In this document: piece by piece, positions 1 through 6,875 of the stretch
How the letters are laid out: each line of letters starts with the position of its first letter
How positions within the stretch are numbered: position 1 is the stretch's first letter
Source: Bacteroidales bacterium UBA5515
Lineage (GTDB): Bacteria; Bacteroidota; Bacteroidia; Bacteroidales; P3
Direction of reading: 5' to 3'
DNA length: 12,208 bases
Assembly: GCA_002423895.1 (NCBI GenBank)
Contig: DIOL01000008.1
Location: 1-12,208, forward strand
The notes under the pieces: generated by a model
Database searches by the model: none
Told to the model about the DNA's origin: nothing
The model's input: only the letters and a program-made list of their open reading frames with translations
Translations under genes and position numbers: made by a program

Positions 1-19
1 AAAAATCAAGACTGTTCAC

Positions 20-124
20 AAAAAGCTAAAAATTGCAGCCTTGAACTAAAAGTTTATAAACTCGCTTCGCTCAAACATATAAACTTTCTTCACGTTCAAA
101 ACTACAATTTTCTTCACGCTTTTT
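20..124. repeat. 105-bp imperfect palindrome (long hairpin)
   Basis: Four successive arm segments pair with each other in order: 20-26 with 118-124 (AAAAAGC/GCTTTTT), 29-35 with 105-111 (AAAATTG/CAATTTT), 41-46 with 94-99 (TTGAAC/GTTCAA) and 49-58 with 78-87 (AAAGTTTATA/TATAAACTTT). Small unpaired stretches separate them, and the apex (59-77) holds CTCGCTTCGCTC. No coding potential is visible. It looks like a REP- or MITE-like intergenic repeat unit, though only one copy is in this window. Confidence 0.6.
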
Positions 125-160
125 GCAAAAGGTCGGTTGGTAATGTTGAGTTGTTTAGTT

Positions 161-188
161 GTTTCTTCCCCTTTAGGGGATTGAGGGG
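161..188. repeat. 28-bp intergenic repeat, copy 1
   Basis: The unit contains the perfect inverted repeat TCCCC-TTTA-GGGGA followed by TTGAGGGG, so the CCCC run can pair with either of two GGGG runs. It is identical over 28 bases to the copy at 226-253. There is no T tract after the hairpin, so a simple intrinsic terminator is unlikely. Confidence 0.75.
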
Positions 189-225
189 CAATCTTGAGTG
201 AAAAACTAAAAGTGAAAAGTTAAAA

Positions 226-253
226 GTTTCTTCCCCTTTAGGGGATTGAGGGG
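226..253. repeat. 28-bp intergenic repeat, copy 2
   Basis: This is an exact match to copy 1 over 28 bases, in the same orientation. It is directly preceded by the 20-mer AAAAACTAAAAGTGAAAAGT (201-220), which itself recurs at 473-492. Confidence 0.75.
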
Positions 254-257
254 TGAA

Positions 258-278
258 TGGTTAGTGGTTAATGGTTAA
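258..278. repeat. Heptamer tandem repeat, 3 copies
   Basis: TGGTTA recurs with an exact 7-bp period at 258, 265 and 272 (TGGTTAG, TGGTTAA, TGGTTAA). It is a short tandem array lying between the 28-bp repeat copy 2 and the GATT-periodic element. Confidence 0.6.
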
Positions 279-280
279 TT

Positions 281-421
281 TTGTCTTGAACTGTGATTAA
301 GCTGATTAAATGATTGCCATGATTTTAAAATCCTACTAATCTTACAATCCTTATAATCCTGATTCTGACAAAGGAAAAATCATAGTAAATCAATAAATCA
401 AATAAATCAAGGTTCAGACAA
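281..421. repeat. Three-armed palindromic element with GATT/AATC periodicity
   Basis: The left arm (281-326) starts TTGTCTTGAAC and has GATT at 295, 304, 312 and 321. The middle arm (327-371) is its inverted copy with AATC at 329, 338, 346 and 355, and ends in GACAA. The two arms are in exact register around position 326.5 and meet in the perfect palindrome GATTTTAAAATC (321-332). A third arm (about 376-421) is a second inverted copy with AATC at 378, 388, 396 and 405, ending GGTTCAGACAA. No ORF is present. The pattern resembles short intergenic repeats I recall from Bacteroidota genomes; mobility and function are unknown. Confidence 0.65.
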
Positions 422-432
422 TAATGCTAAAA

Positions 433-460
433 GTTTCCTCCCCTTTAGGGGAAAGAGGGG
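433..460. repeat. 28-bp intergenic repeat, diverged copy 3
   Basis: The copy has the same length and orientation as copies 1 and 2, with three substitutions (one near the 5' end, two turning ATT into AAA after the hairpin). The TCCCC-TTTA-GGGGA stem is fully conserved, so the sequence outside the stem changes while the stem does not. Confidence 0.65.
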
Positions 461-472
461 TAAATTTAAGAT

Positions 473-492
473 AAAAACTAAAAGTGAAAAGT
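473..492. repeat. 20-bp direct repeat (second copy of 201-220)
   Basis: AAAAACTAAAAGTGAAAAGT occurs here and at 201-220 in the same orientation. In this copy it follows a 28-bp unit, while at 201-220 it precedes one, suggesting the two repeat families form a larger alternating array. The rest of the stretch up to 629 shows nothing recognisable. Confidence 0.55.
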
Positions 493-629
493 ATTATATT
501 TTATGTAAAAAGTAAATGTTAAGAGGGATAATTTTTAATTTTAAGAATATTTAAAATGTCTTTTTGTTTATTTATTTAGCCTATTAGTCAGTTGTTTGTA
601 ATTTTACAGGAAAATATTTCACCAAATTA

Positions 630-677
630 TTTGGAAATGCTTCATTTCTGTTGTATCTTCGCATGTTAATACCTTTG
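630..677 (+). promoter_or_regulatory. Promoter of the histidine kinase gene
   Basis: TTTG at 630-633, a 20-bp spacer and TATCTTCG at 654-661 fit the Bacteroidota -33/-7 pattern (TTTG, 19-21 bp, TAnnTTTG) with one mismatch in the -7 box. A second, perfect -7 box, TACCTTTG, lies at 670-677 but has only a TTG 16 bp upstream (651-653). The first pair would give a leader of roughly 20 bases. The second would give an almost leaderless mRNA. Confidence 0.5.
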
Positions 678-688
678 AGTTATCACTT

Positions 689-3352
689 ATGCAGACTAAA
701 AAAATAGTTAAAACTACTTACAGGTTAGTTGCGGTAATGATTCTAATCATTGTCCCTATACTTGCCTTTGCTTCAAATCCTAAACAAAAAACTGTTCTCT
801 ATGTTAGTTCTTTTGCTGAAACTACTTATTGGTCTCAGAAAACTGAAAAGACTCTCTTGGAAACCTTCAAAAATGAAAACTATAATGTTAATCTATTACG
901 TCTTTTTTTGGATGAGGAAAAAACTCCAAAGCTTGAAGACAGAATAAGAATTCTACAAGATTTCTTTAAAAAGAATAAGGAAAAGATTGATGTTATTGTT
1001 GTTTTCGATTATGGTGCAACTAAGGTTTTCTTAAATTATTCTGATCCCATAATTTCTAAAATTCCTGTTGTTTTTGCCTCTGAGCTTGAAAAGGGTACTG
1101 AAATAAAGTATAAGAATGTTACTGGACTTGCCTTTGATTATGGTGTCAGTCAAACTTATAAATGTGGATTAAGGATTTTTCCTAACACTAAAAAGGTTTA
1201 TGTTTGGGCTGACAACAGTCCTACGGGTAAACTTTTTATTGAGGAGGCTATGGCTCATTTGAAGGGTTATAATCCTGATGTTGAGATTGAGTATGGTTTG
1301 AAGGTTGGTAGTTTGGATGAGCTGAGAAAGAGGTGCAAGAGCTTGGATACTAATTCTTTTGTGATTTTTGGTACTTGGTCCTTAGATACTTTGGGAAGGA
1401 AATACAGTGATGAGGAATTGGCTAATATATTTTTTAAGGATGTTAAGGTGCCAATTTTTTGTACCTATGAGGAAAGGATAGGTGATGGTTTCCTTGGTGG
1501 TTTTGTGCAAACACCACAGGGTAATGCTGTTTCTGCTGCAAGAAAAGCTATTAGAATTTTTAACGGGGAGTTTGTTGATAGAATGGAAATTGAGCATATT
1601 GCTCCAACTCCAATTTTCGATGTGAGGGGGCTTGTTAAGTTTGATGGTAATATTAAAGCTTTACCGAGTAGTTCAGTTTTGGTTAATAAGTTTTCTGGTT
1701 ACTTTTACAAGTATCATATTTTCTTAGTTCCAATTATTGTTTTATTCTTTATTATTCTTTTCTTCCTTTATAATCTTATTTTACAAAAATATAGAAATTC
1801 AAAGCTGAAAAAATCTTTGAAAGAGAAAGAGGTTAGTGAAAAGAATTTGCAGGAAAATGTGAGAATTCTTTCTTCTGCTATGCCTTCTTTTAGACTTCTT
1901 TCCTGGGTATATAATGACAGGACTAAGGTTTTTAAGTATGGGGTTACAGACGAAAACGGTATTTTGGAGATTAATCTAGAGGGTGATTTATCTGAAGCAA
2001 TGACTTTTGTCAGTAAGGAATATGAGGATAAATTTATGGATTTCTTTTACAAATTAGATTTAGTAAAAGATATACATGAGTTTCATCTTGAATATTTTGG
2101 TCGTATTCCAGGAGAAGTTAAGGACTCATGGTGGGAGATTAAGGGAAATATTCAGGAGTGTGAGGACTCAGAGGGTAAATATAAGGTTTTAAATGCTATT
2201 CATATAAACATTCAACGTTATAAGCAGATTGAAATCAGACTTAATGAGGCTTTAAACAGGGCAATTAGGAGCGATAAGTTGAAATCTAATTTTATTGCAA
2301 ATATTACTCACGAAATTAGAACTCCTTTACATGCTATTACTGGTTTTGCTAATCTTATTAATTCGGAGATTGATGAGGAGTTGAGAATTGAATACACTAA
2401 TATTATTAAACAAAACAGCGATAAGCTTATTGAGATTATTAATGATATAATTCTTGTCAGTGAAATTCAATCGGGTTATTTTGAACTTAAACCAGTGGTT
2501 TTAGATCTTAGCCAATATATATTGGAACTTGACAGTATTTTCCGTTATCGTTTTCCTTCCGATATTGAGTTTATTGTTGAAAATCCATATCAATCATGTA
2601 TTGTTGAGCTTGATAAGAACAGACTTTTCCATATTATTAAAATATTTATTGATAATGCCATTAAGTTTACTCAACAAGGTTTTGTTAAGCTTGGATATGA
2701 GGTAGAGAATAATGGTGTTAAGTTTTATTGTCAGGATAGTGGAATTGGTATTAATGAGGAAGATAAGGATAATATATTTACTCTTTTTGAGAAAGTTGAT
2801 TCAACCAAAGAAGGAACAGGAATAGGACTTGGAATTGTTAAGTCTATTGTGGAAAAGGTTGGTGGAAAATATGGTGTGGAATCGGAAATTGGAAAGGGCA
2901 GTTATTTCTGGTTTTGGGTGCCTTCAAAGAAAACTATTATTGATAAGGAATCAAAGACAAGCAATGTTGAGATGGAGAGTATGTTGGAAACAAAGTACAG
3001 GGTTTTGATAGTTGAAAATGATAATTCTATTTCAGATCAATTCATTGAAAATGATTATACTTCCATTTATGATGTAAACACTTCATCAACATTGATTGAA
3101 GATGTTATGGATGCTATTTCAGAAAATAAACCTGAGGTTATTATTCTTGCTCAAAAAGCTCAGTATCTTGATGACTACAACACTCTTAAACAAATAAAAT
3201 TGGAATATCCTTCAATACCTATAATGATTATTTCAGAAGAGTTGCTTGTGCATGAAAGAAATAAACTTCTTAATGCAGGATGTAATGAATTTATTGAATT
3301 CCCAATAGATTTTAGGATCTTGCAACAGAAGATTAATGAACTAATTGGCTAA
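689..3352 (+). CDS. Sensor histidine kinase with periplasmic ABC-substrate-binding-like domain and degenerate receiver
   Basis: This is a membrane sensor kinase that should autophosphorylate on His in response to a periplasmic ligand. A signal anchor spans residues 10-28. Residues about 35-330 resemble the ABC-type substrate-binding family (PF04392-like), followed by a membrane segment at 343-364 and a charged linker. A PAS-like region follows at about 390-510. The HisKA H-box has His541 (NITHEIRTP). The ATPase domain has the N box with Asn656, G1 box DSGIG (683-687) and G2 box GTGIGLG (709-715), so the kinase core looks intact. Residues 770-887 fold like a response-regulator receiver, but the phospho-acceptor position holds Ala821 (IILAQ) and the conserved Lys before Pro is Phe871 (EFPID). 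No response regulator gene is adjacent, so the phosphotransfer partner is unknown. The ATG at 689 gives a complete signal peptide. The ligand is not predictable. Confidence 0.88.
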   Translation: MQTKKIVKTTYRLVAVMILIIVPILAFASNPKQKTVLYVSSFAETTYWSQKTEKTLLETFKNENYNVNLLRLFLDEEKTPKLEDRIRILQDFFKKNKEKIDVIVVFDYGATKVFLNYSDPIISKIPVVFASELEKGTEIKYKNVTGLAFDYGVSQTYKCGLRIFPNTKKVYVWADNSPTGKLFIEEAMAHLKGYNPDVEIEYGLKVGSLDELRKRCKSLDTNSFVIFGTWSLDTLGRKYSDEELANIFFKDVKVPIFCTYEERIGDGFLGGFVQTPQGNAVSAARKAIRIFNGEFVDRMEIEHIAPTPIFDVRGLVKFDGNIKALPSSSVLVNKFSGYFYKYHIFLVPIIVLFFIILFFLYNLILQKYRNSKLKKSLKEKEVSEKNLQENVRILSSAMPSFRLLSWVYNDRTKVFKYGVTDENGILEINLEGDLSEAMTFVSKEYEDKFMDFFYKLDLVKDIHEFHLEYFGRIPGEVKDSWWEIKGNIQECEDSEGKYKVLNAIHINIQRYKQIEIRLNEALNRAIRSDKLKSNFIANITHEIRTPLHAITGFANLINSEIDEELRIEYTNIIKQNSDKLIEIINDIILVSEIQSGYFELKPVVLDLSQYILELDSIFRYRFPSDIEFIVENPYQSCIVELDKNRLFHIIKIFIDNAIKFTQQGFVKLGYEVENNGVKFYCQDSGIGINEEDKDNIFTLFEKVDSTKEGTGIGLGIVKSIVEKVGGKYGVESEIGKGSYFWFWVPSKKTIIDKESKTSNVEMESMLETKYRVLIVENDNSISDQFIENDYTSIYDVNTSSTLIEDVMDAISENKPEVIILAQKAQYLDDYNTLKQIKLEYPSIPIMIISEELLVHERNKLLNAGCNEFIEFPIDFRILQQKINELIG

Positions 3353-4690
3353 GGCTTTTAGCTGGTTGACCTGAGAAATAACCATAAAGGTTGTTATCAC
3401 TGTTGCAACAAAATCGCTTATTGGCATTGCCCACCAAACTCCTTTAATTCCCATGAAACTGGGTAGTATTATTATTAATGGTATTAGTAATATTACTTGT
3501 CGTGTAAGGGACAGGAATATGGATTTTTTAGCTTTACCAATTGACTGGAAAAGATTGGATGATACAATTTGAAATCCTATTATTGGAAAGAATATAAACA
3601 CTATTCTGAATCCCTTAATGGCTATATCTACAAGTTCCTTGTCGGTTGTGAATGCCATGCTTATTGATTTGGGGAACAGCTCCACTGCTGCAAATGCTAT
3701 TAACATAACAAGAACTCCCCATTTAACTGCTTTGTAGTATGTTTGAAGAACTCTGCTGTAAAGCTTTGCTCCATAATTGTAGCCAACTATTGGTTGCATT
3801 CCCTGAGTTATTCCCATAATAATCATTACAAAGATAAAAGCAACACGGTTTATTATTCCATAAGCTCCAATAGCAAGGTCTCCTCCATATTTCTGAAGGC
3901 TGGAATTTATCAATATAACTACAAAACAAGCTGCTGCATTCAGCAAGAATGGTGCTAAACCAATGGAGAATATGTCAAATATTATCTTTTTGTTGAAATG
4001 GAATATCTCTCTTGAAAAATAAACTACCTTGTTTCTTTTCATAAAGATAACTATCAGCCAGATAAGCGAAATAAACTGAGATATGACAGTTGCACTTGCT
4101 GCTCCTGCAATTCCCCATTCAAATACAAAAATAAATAATAATGCAAGTATTATGTTTATTATCACAGAAAATAAGGTAACCATCATTGCAAGTTTTGGAT
4201 TGCCTGATGAACGTACAATGGCATTAAGTCCAAAGAACAGGTGTGTGAATATGTTACCGCAGAGAATGATAAACATAAAGTCACTTGCATATTTTATTGT
4301 CTGGTCACTTCCTCCAAAAAAATATAAAATTTCATCTAAGAAAGGTAGGGTGAAAAGAGTGAATAATGTACCGATAATAACGCTTAATATTACAACATTT
4401 CCCAGTACATTTCTTGCATAGGTGTGGTCTTTACGTCCCAGGCTGATGGATATAAGGGTTGCTCCTCCAACTCCAACCAGTGTGCCAAAAGCTGCCGAAA
4501 GATTCATTAAGGGAAAGGTTAGGGCTAAGCCTGAAATTGCTAATGCTCCAAGTTTTTGACCAATAAAAATGCTATCTATAATGTTGTATAAAGACGAAGC
4601 AATCATAGCAATAATTGCTGGAAAGGCATACCTACGTAACAAACATCCTATATCGTCTCTTTCTAAAAGTAGGGATTTATCTTCACTCAT
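3341..4690 (-). CDS. MATE-family multidrug/Na+ efflux transporter
   Basis: This inner-membrane antiporter is expected to export cationic drugs or metabolites using a Na+ or H+ gradient. At 449 residues it has the usual MATE length and about twelve hydrophobic segments in two halves. Family hallmarks are visible: YNIIDSIFIGQ (35-45), GVGGATLISISLGRKD (73-88), the Asn-Pro loop after IVRSSGNP (158-165) and the second-half signature around GITQGMQPIVGYNYGAK (293-309). The pattern is closest to the MepA-like branch, though the substrate cannot be read from sequence. The ATG at 4690 places a standard short cytoplasmic tail before the first helix. The gene sits 63 bp after mtgA on the same strand with a possible promoter of its own. 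Its last 12 bp overlap the 3' end of the convergent histidine kinase gene. Confidence 0.9.
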   Translation of the reverse strand: MSEDKSLLLERDDIGCLLRRYAFPAIIAMIASSLYNIIDSIFIGQKLGALAISGLALTFPLMNLSAAFGTLVGVGGATLISISLGRKDHTYARNVLGNVVILSVIIGTLFTLFTLPFLDEILYFFGGSDQTIKYASDFMFIILCGNIFTHLFFGLNAIVRSSGNPKLAMMVTLFSVIINIILALLFIFVFEWGIAGAASATVISQFISLIWLIVIFMKRNKVVYFSREIFHFNKKIIFDIFSIGLAPFLLNAAACFVVILINSSLQKYGGDLAIGAYGIINRVAFIFVMIIMGITQGMQPIVGYNYGAKLYSRVLQTYYKAVKWGVLVMLIAFAAVELFPKSISMAFTTDKELVDIAIKGFRIVFIFFPIIGFQIVSSNLFQSIGKAKKSIFLSLTRQVILLIPLIIILPSFMGIKGVWWAMPISDFVATVITTFMVISQVNQLKALAN

Positions 4691-4701
4691 AATTAAGTTT
4701 G

Positions 4702-4709
4702 CAAAATTA
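4702..4709 (-). promoter_or_regulatory. -7 promoter box for the MATE gene
   Basis: On the minus strand the sequence reads TAATTTTG followed by C, a match to TAnnTTTG(C), 11 bases upstream of the MATE start codon. No clear TTTG lies 19-21 bp upstream, so the call is tentative. If used, the transcript leader would be only a few bases long. Confidence 0.35.
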
Positions 4710-4753
4710 CAAAATAATTCAACAAACCTGCTTTAAGCTGTCAATTAGTTTTT

Positions 4754-5500
4754 TTATTTCTTGAACCTTATTCTTCCGTGTTTGTCCATCATATACATTA
4801 CCCTGTTGGCTCTTGCATTAAGATAAGGTGTTGGACGGGCAGGATTTCTTTTTAGTGGTGAAGGTAAAACAGATGCCAAAAGGGCAGATTCTCTTTTAGT
4901 GAGTTTTTTTGCACTCTTACCAAAATAATGGTTAGCTGCTGCCTCCACTCCATAAATACCATCTCCAAACTCAATAACATTCAAATAAACCTCCATAATT
5001 CTTTCCTTAGGCCAGAAGAATTCAATAAGAACGGTATAGTAAGTTTCCAAGCCTTTTCTAATCCAGCTTCTTCTGTTCCAAAGGAATACATTTTTTGCAG
5101 TTTGTTGGCTAATGGTGCTGCCTCCTCTGATTTTTTTACCTCTTTTATTATATTCTATGGCTCTTTCAATTGCTTTGGTGTCAAATCCATTATGTTTTAA
5201 AAACATATTATCTTCCGAAGCAACAACGGCACGAACCATATTATTGTTGATTTCATCAATATCAACCCAGTCTTTTTCCAGTCTTACATCTCTTTTTGAT
5301 GAAAAGCTTTGTTCAATTGTTCTTTGAACCATTAGAATGGTGATAGGAGGATTAATAAACCTGTATACAATGGTCATAAAGATTGAAAATCCAAAGAAAC
5401 ACAGTGTTGTTACCCAAATAACTTTCCATAGTTTTCCCCAAAAGCCTTTCTTCTTTGTTTTCTTTGTCTTTCTTTTTGTTGCTGTTTTTTCGTTAACCAT
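4754..5500 (-). CDS. mtgA: Monofunctional biosynthetic peptidoglycan transglycosylase
   Basis: The enzyme polymerises lipid II into glycan chains (GT51 family) at the outer face of the cytoplasmic membrane, without a transpeptidase domain. The 248-residue length matches the monofunctional family. A very basic N-terminus (Lys/Arg-rich, residues 4-18) is followed by one membrane anchor (about 24-46). GT51 motifs occur in order: SEDNMFLKHNGFD (95-107) with the catalytic Glu96, GGSTISQQTAKNVFL (126-140), the RKGLE...IEFFWPKERIMEVYLN block (148-174), and EFGDGIYGVEAAANHYFG (177-194). It is the last of the seven closely spaced genes, 15 bp after the pseudouridine synthase gene, with the start ATG immediately before the basic stretch. 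Confidence 0.93.
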   Translation of the reverse strand: MVNEKTATKRKTKKTKKKGFWGKLWKVIWVTTLCFFGFSIFMTIVYRFINPPITILMVQRTIEQSFSSKRDVRLEKDWVDIDEINNNMVRAVVASEDNMFLKHNGFDTKAIERAIEYNKRGKKIRGGSTISQQTAKNVFLWNRRSWIRKGLETYYTVLIEFFWPKERIMEVYLNVIEFGDGIYGVEAAANHYFGKSAKKLTKRESALLASVLPSPLKRNPARPTPYLNARANRVMYMMDKHGRIRFKK

Positions 5501-5515
5501 ATTATATTAAATGCT

Positions 5516-6205
5516 TTATTTTACGTTCTCTTCAAACCATTTCCACAGGTTTTCATCTGGACATGGTGCAATGAAAGTCATTTTTTGTTTTAGTGTAGGA
5601 TGTTCAAAGGTCAGTTCTCTTGCATGGAGTGATATTGAGCTTATTTTGTTGCTTCTTCCAAATCCATATTTTAAATCTCCTTTTATTGGGCATCCAATAT
5701 TTGCCAATTGAACTCTAATTTGATGGTGTCGTCCTGTGTAAAGTTCAATCTCCAAAAGGCTGTAAAATTCACTTTGAGCAAGTAGACGGTATTTCAGTTC
5801 TGCAAGTGAGCCTTTTTGAGTGTCTTTGGTAACGTAAGATTTGTTTTGCTTTTCATCCTTTATCAAATAGTTGCTTAAAACATCTTCCTCTTTGGGAGGT
5901 GGGTTTCTGACTATTGCCCAGTATTTCTTTGTAAAGAGCTTATCGTGTATTTGCTTGTTCAGTCTGACAAGTGCTTTCTCTGTTTTTGTGAATACAACTG
6001 CTCCACTTACTGGCCTGTCCAAACGATGAACAACTCCACAGTAAATATTGCCTGGTTTGTTGTATTTCTTTCTTAGATAATCTTTAATGTAATCAACCAA
6101 ACTCTCGTCTTTGGTTTTGTCGCCATGAACAATTTGAGAGTTCTTTTTATTGATTACTAAAATATGATTATCCTCATATATTATTTGCTTTTCGAAATCT
6201 TCCAT
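5516..6205 (-). CDS. RluA-family pseudouridine synthase (no S4 domain)
   Basis: The enzyme isomerises uridine to pseudouridine in rRNA or tRNA. Residues 60-68 read HRLDRPVSG, the RluA-family motif I, with Asp63 as the catalytic nucleophile. TGRHHQIRVQL (157-167) is the conserved motif before the C-terminal catalytic strand. At 229 residues, and beginning directly with the catalytic fold (IIYEDNHILVINK), it lacks the N-terminal S4 RNA-binding domain of RluC/RluD. The exact target position (RluA-, RluC- or TruC-like) cannot be assigned. Its ATG shares one base with the stop of psd (TAATG on the minus strand), indicating translational coupling. Confidence 0.9.
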   Translation of the reverse strand: MEDFEKQIIYEDNHILVINKKNSQIVHGDKTKDESLVDYIKDYLRKKYNKPGNIYCGVVHRLDRPVSGAVVFTKTEKALVRLNKQIHDKLFTKKYWAIVRNPPPKEEDVLSNYLIKDEKQNKSYVTKDTQKGSLAELKYRLLAQSEFYSLLEIELYTGRHHQIRVQLANIGCPIKGDLKYGFGRSNKISSISLHARELTFEHPTLKQKMTFIAPCPDENLWKWFEENVK

Positions 6206-6861
6206 TATAATGTTGCCAAAACAGATAATCCTCCTTTAACCTTGTCTTCAAGTTCTGCATGAACGTTTGCACTCAAAGGAATGAAAACATCAACTCGTGA
6301 CCCAAATTTAATAAAGCCTAATTCATCTCCCTGATGCACTTGTTGACCTTCTTTTGCATAGCAAACAATTCTTCTTGCCAATGCTCCTGCAATTTGACGG
6401 ACAACAATCTTATCTCCTTTGGCAGTTTCAATGCAAACGGTTGTTCTTTCATTCAGGGTTGAACTTTTAGGATGTTTTGCAATTAAGTATTTTCCGTTAT
6501 GATAATTGGTATATATTATTTTACCTGAAACTGGATAGCGATTAACGTGAACATTGTTGGGAGACATAAAGGTTGAGATTTGAATACATTCTGTTTTCAA
6601 AACCTCTGGTTCGTAAACCTGTTCAACAACAACAATTGTTCCATCTGCACTGCCAATTACTTGGTCTTCACTATGCAATAGTTCTCTTTTTGGGATTCTG
6701 AAAAATCGGATAACTATAAGTGCCAATATTACTATAAGAGCATTTAGTGAATACCAGTACCAATCCCAGTCATCAATAAAATAATTCATTGCACTGATAA
6801 TTACAATTGCTAAAAGTATTGTAAATGCTATGATTTTGTAACCTTCTTTATGTATATACAT
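6205..6861 (-). CDS. psd: Phosphatidylserine decarboxylase proenzyme, short membrane form
   Basis: Psd converts phosphatidylserine to phosphatidylethanolamine in the inner membrane, the step after CdsA and phosphatidylserine synthase. The 218-residue size fits the short (PSD-A type) class. Two membrane segments lie at about 9-26 and 37-53. SADG (71-74) carries the conserved Asp73, FMSPNNVHVNR (98-108) carries His105, and FGSRVDVFIP (186-195) contains the Gly187-Ser188 self-cleavage site, where Ser188 becomes the pyruvoyl group. All three members of the proposed Asp-His-Ser processing triad are therefore present. The gene lies 14 bp after cdsA and overlaps the next gene by 1 bp. A phosphatidylserine synthase gene, often adjacent to psd, is not in this window. 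Confidence 0.93.
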   Translation of the reverse strand: MYIHKEGYKIIAFTILLAIVIISAMNYFIDDWDWYWYSLNALIVILALIVIRFFRIPKRELLHSEDQVIGSADGTIVVVEQVYEPEVLKTECIQISTFMSPNNVHVNRYPVSGKIIYTNYHNGKYLIAKHPKSSTLNERTTVCIETAKGDKIVVRQIAGALARRIVCYAKEGQQVHQGDELGFIKFGSRVDVFIPLSANVHAELEDKVKGGLSVLATL

Positions 6862-6875
6862 TCTTATAATGTGTG

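Noticed and set aside
161..188. TCCCCTTTAGGGGA hairpin as an intrinsic terminator
   Set aside because: No T tract follows the stem on either reading, and identical copies recur without a gene ending between them.
161..460. Repeated 28-bp units as a CRISPR array
   Set aside because: The copies are separated by 37 and 179 bases rather than uniform spacers, there are only three, and no cas gene is nearby. They are intergenic hairpin repeats.
4083..4421. 112-codon open frame on the plus strand opposite the MATE gene
   Set aside because: It is antisense to a well-supported transporter gene and shows no family resemblance or start signals.
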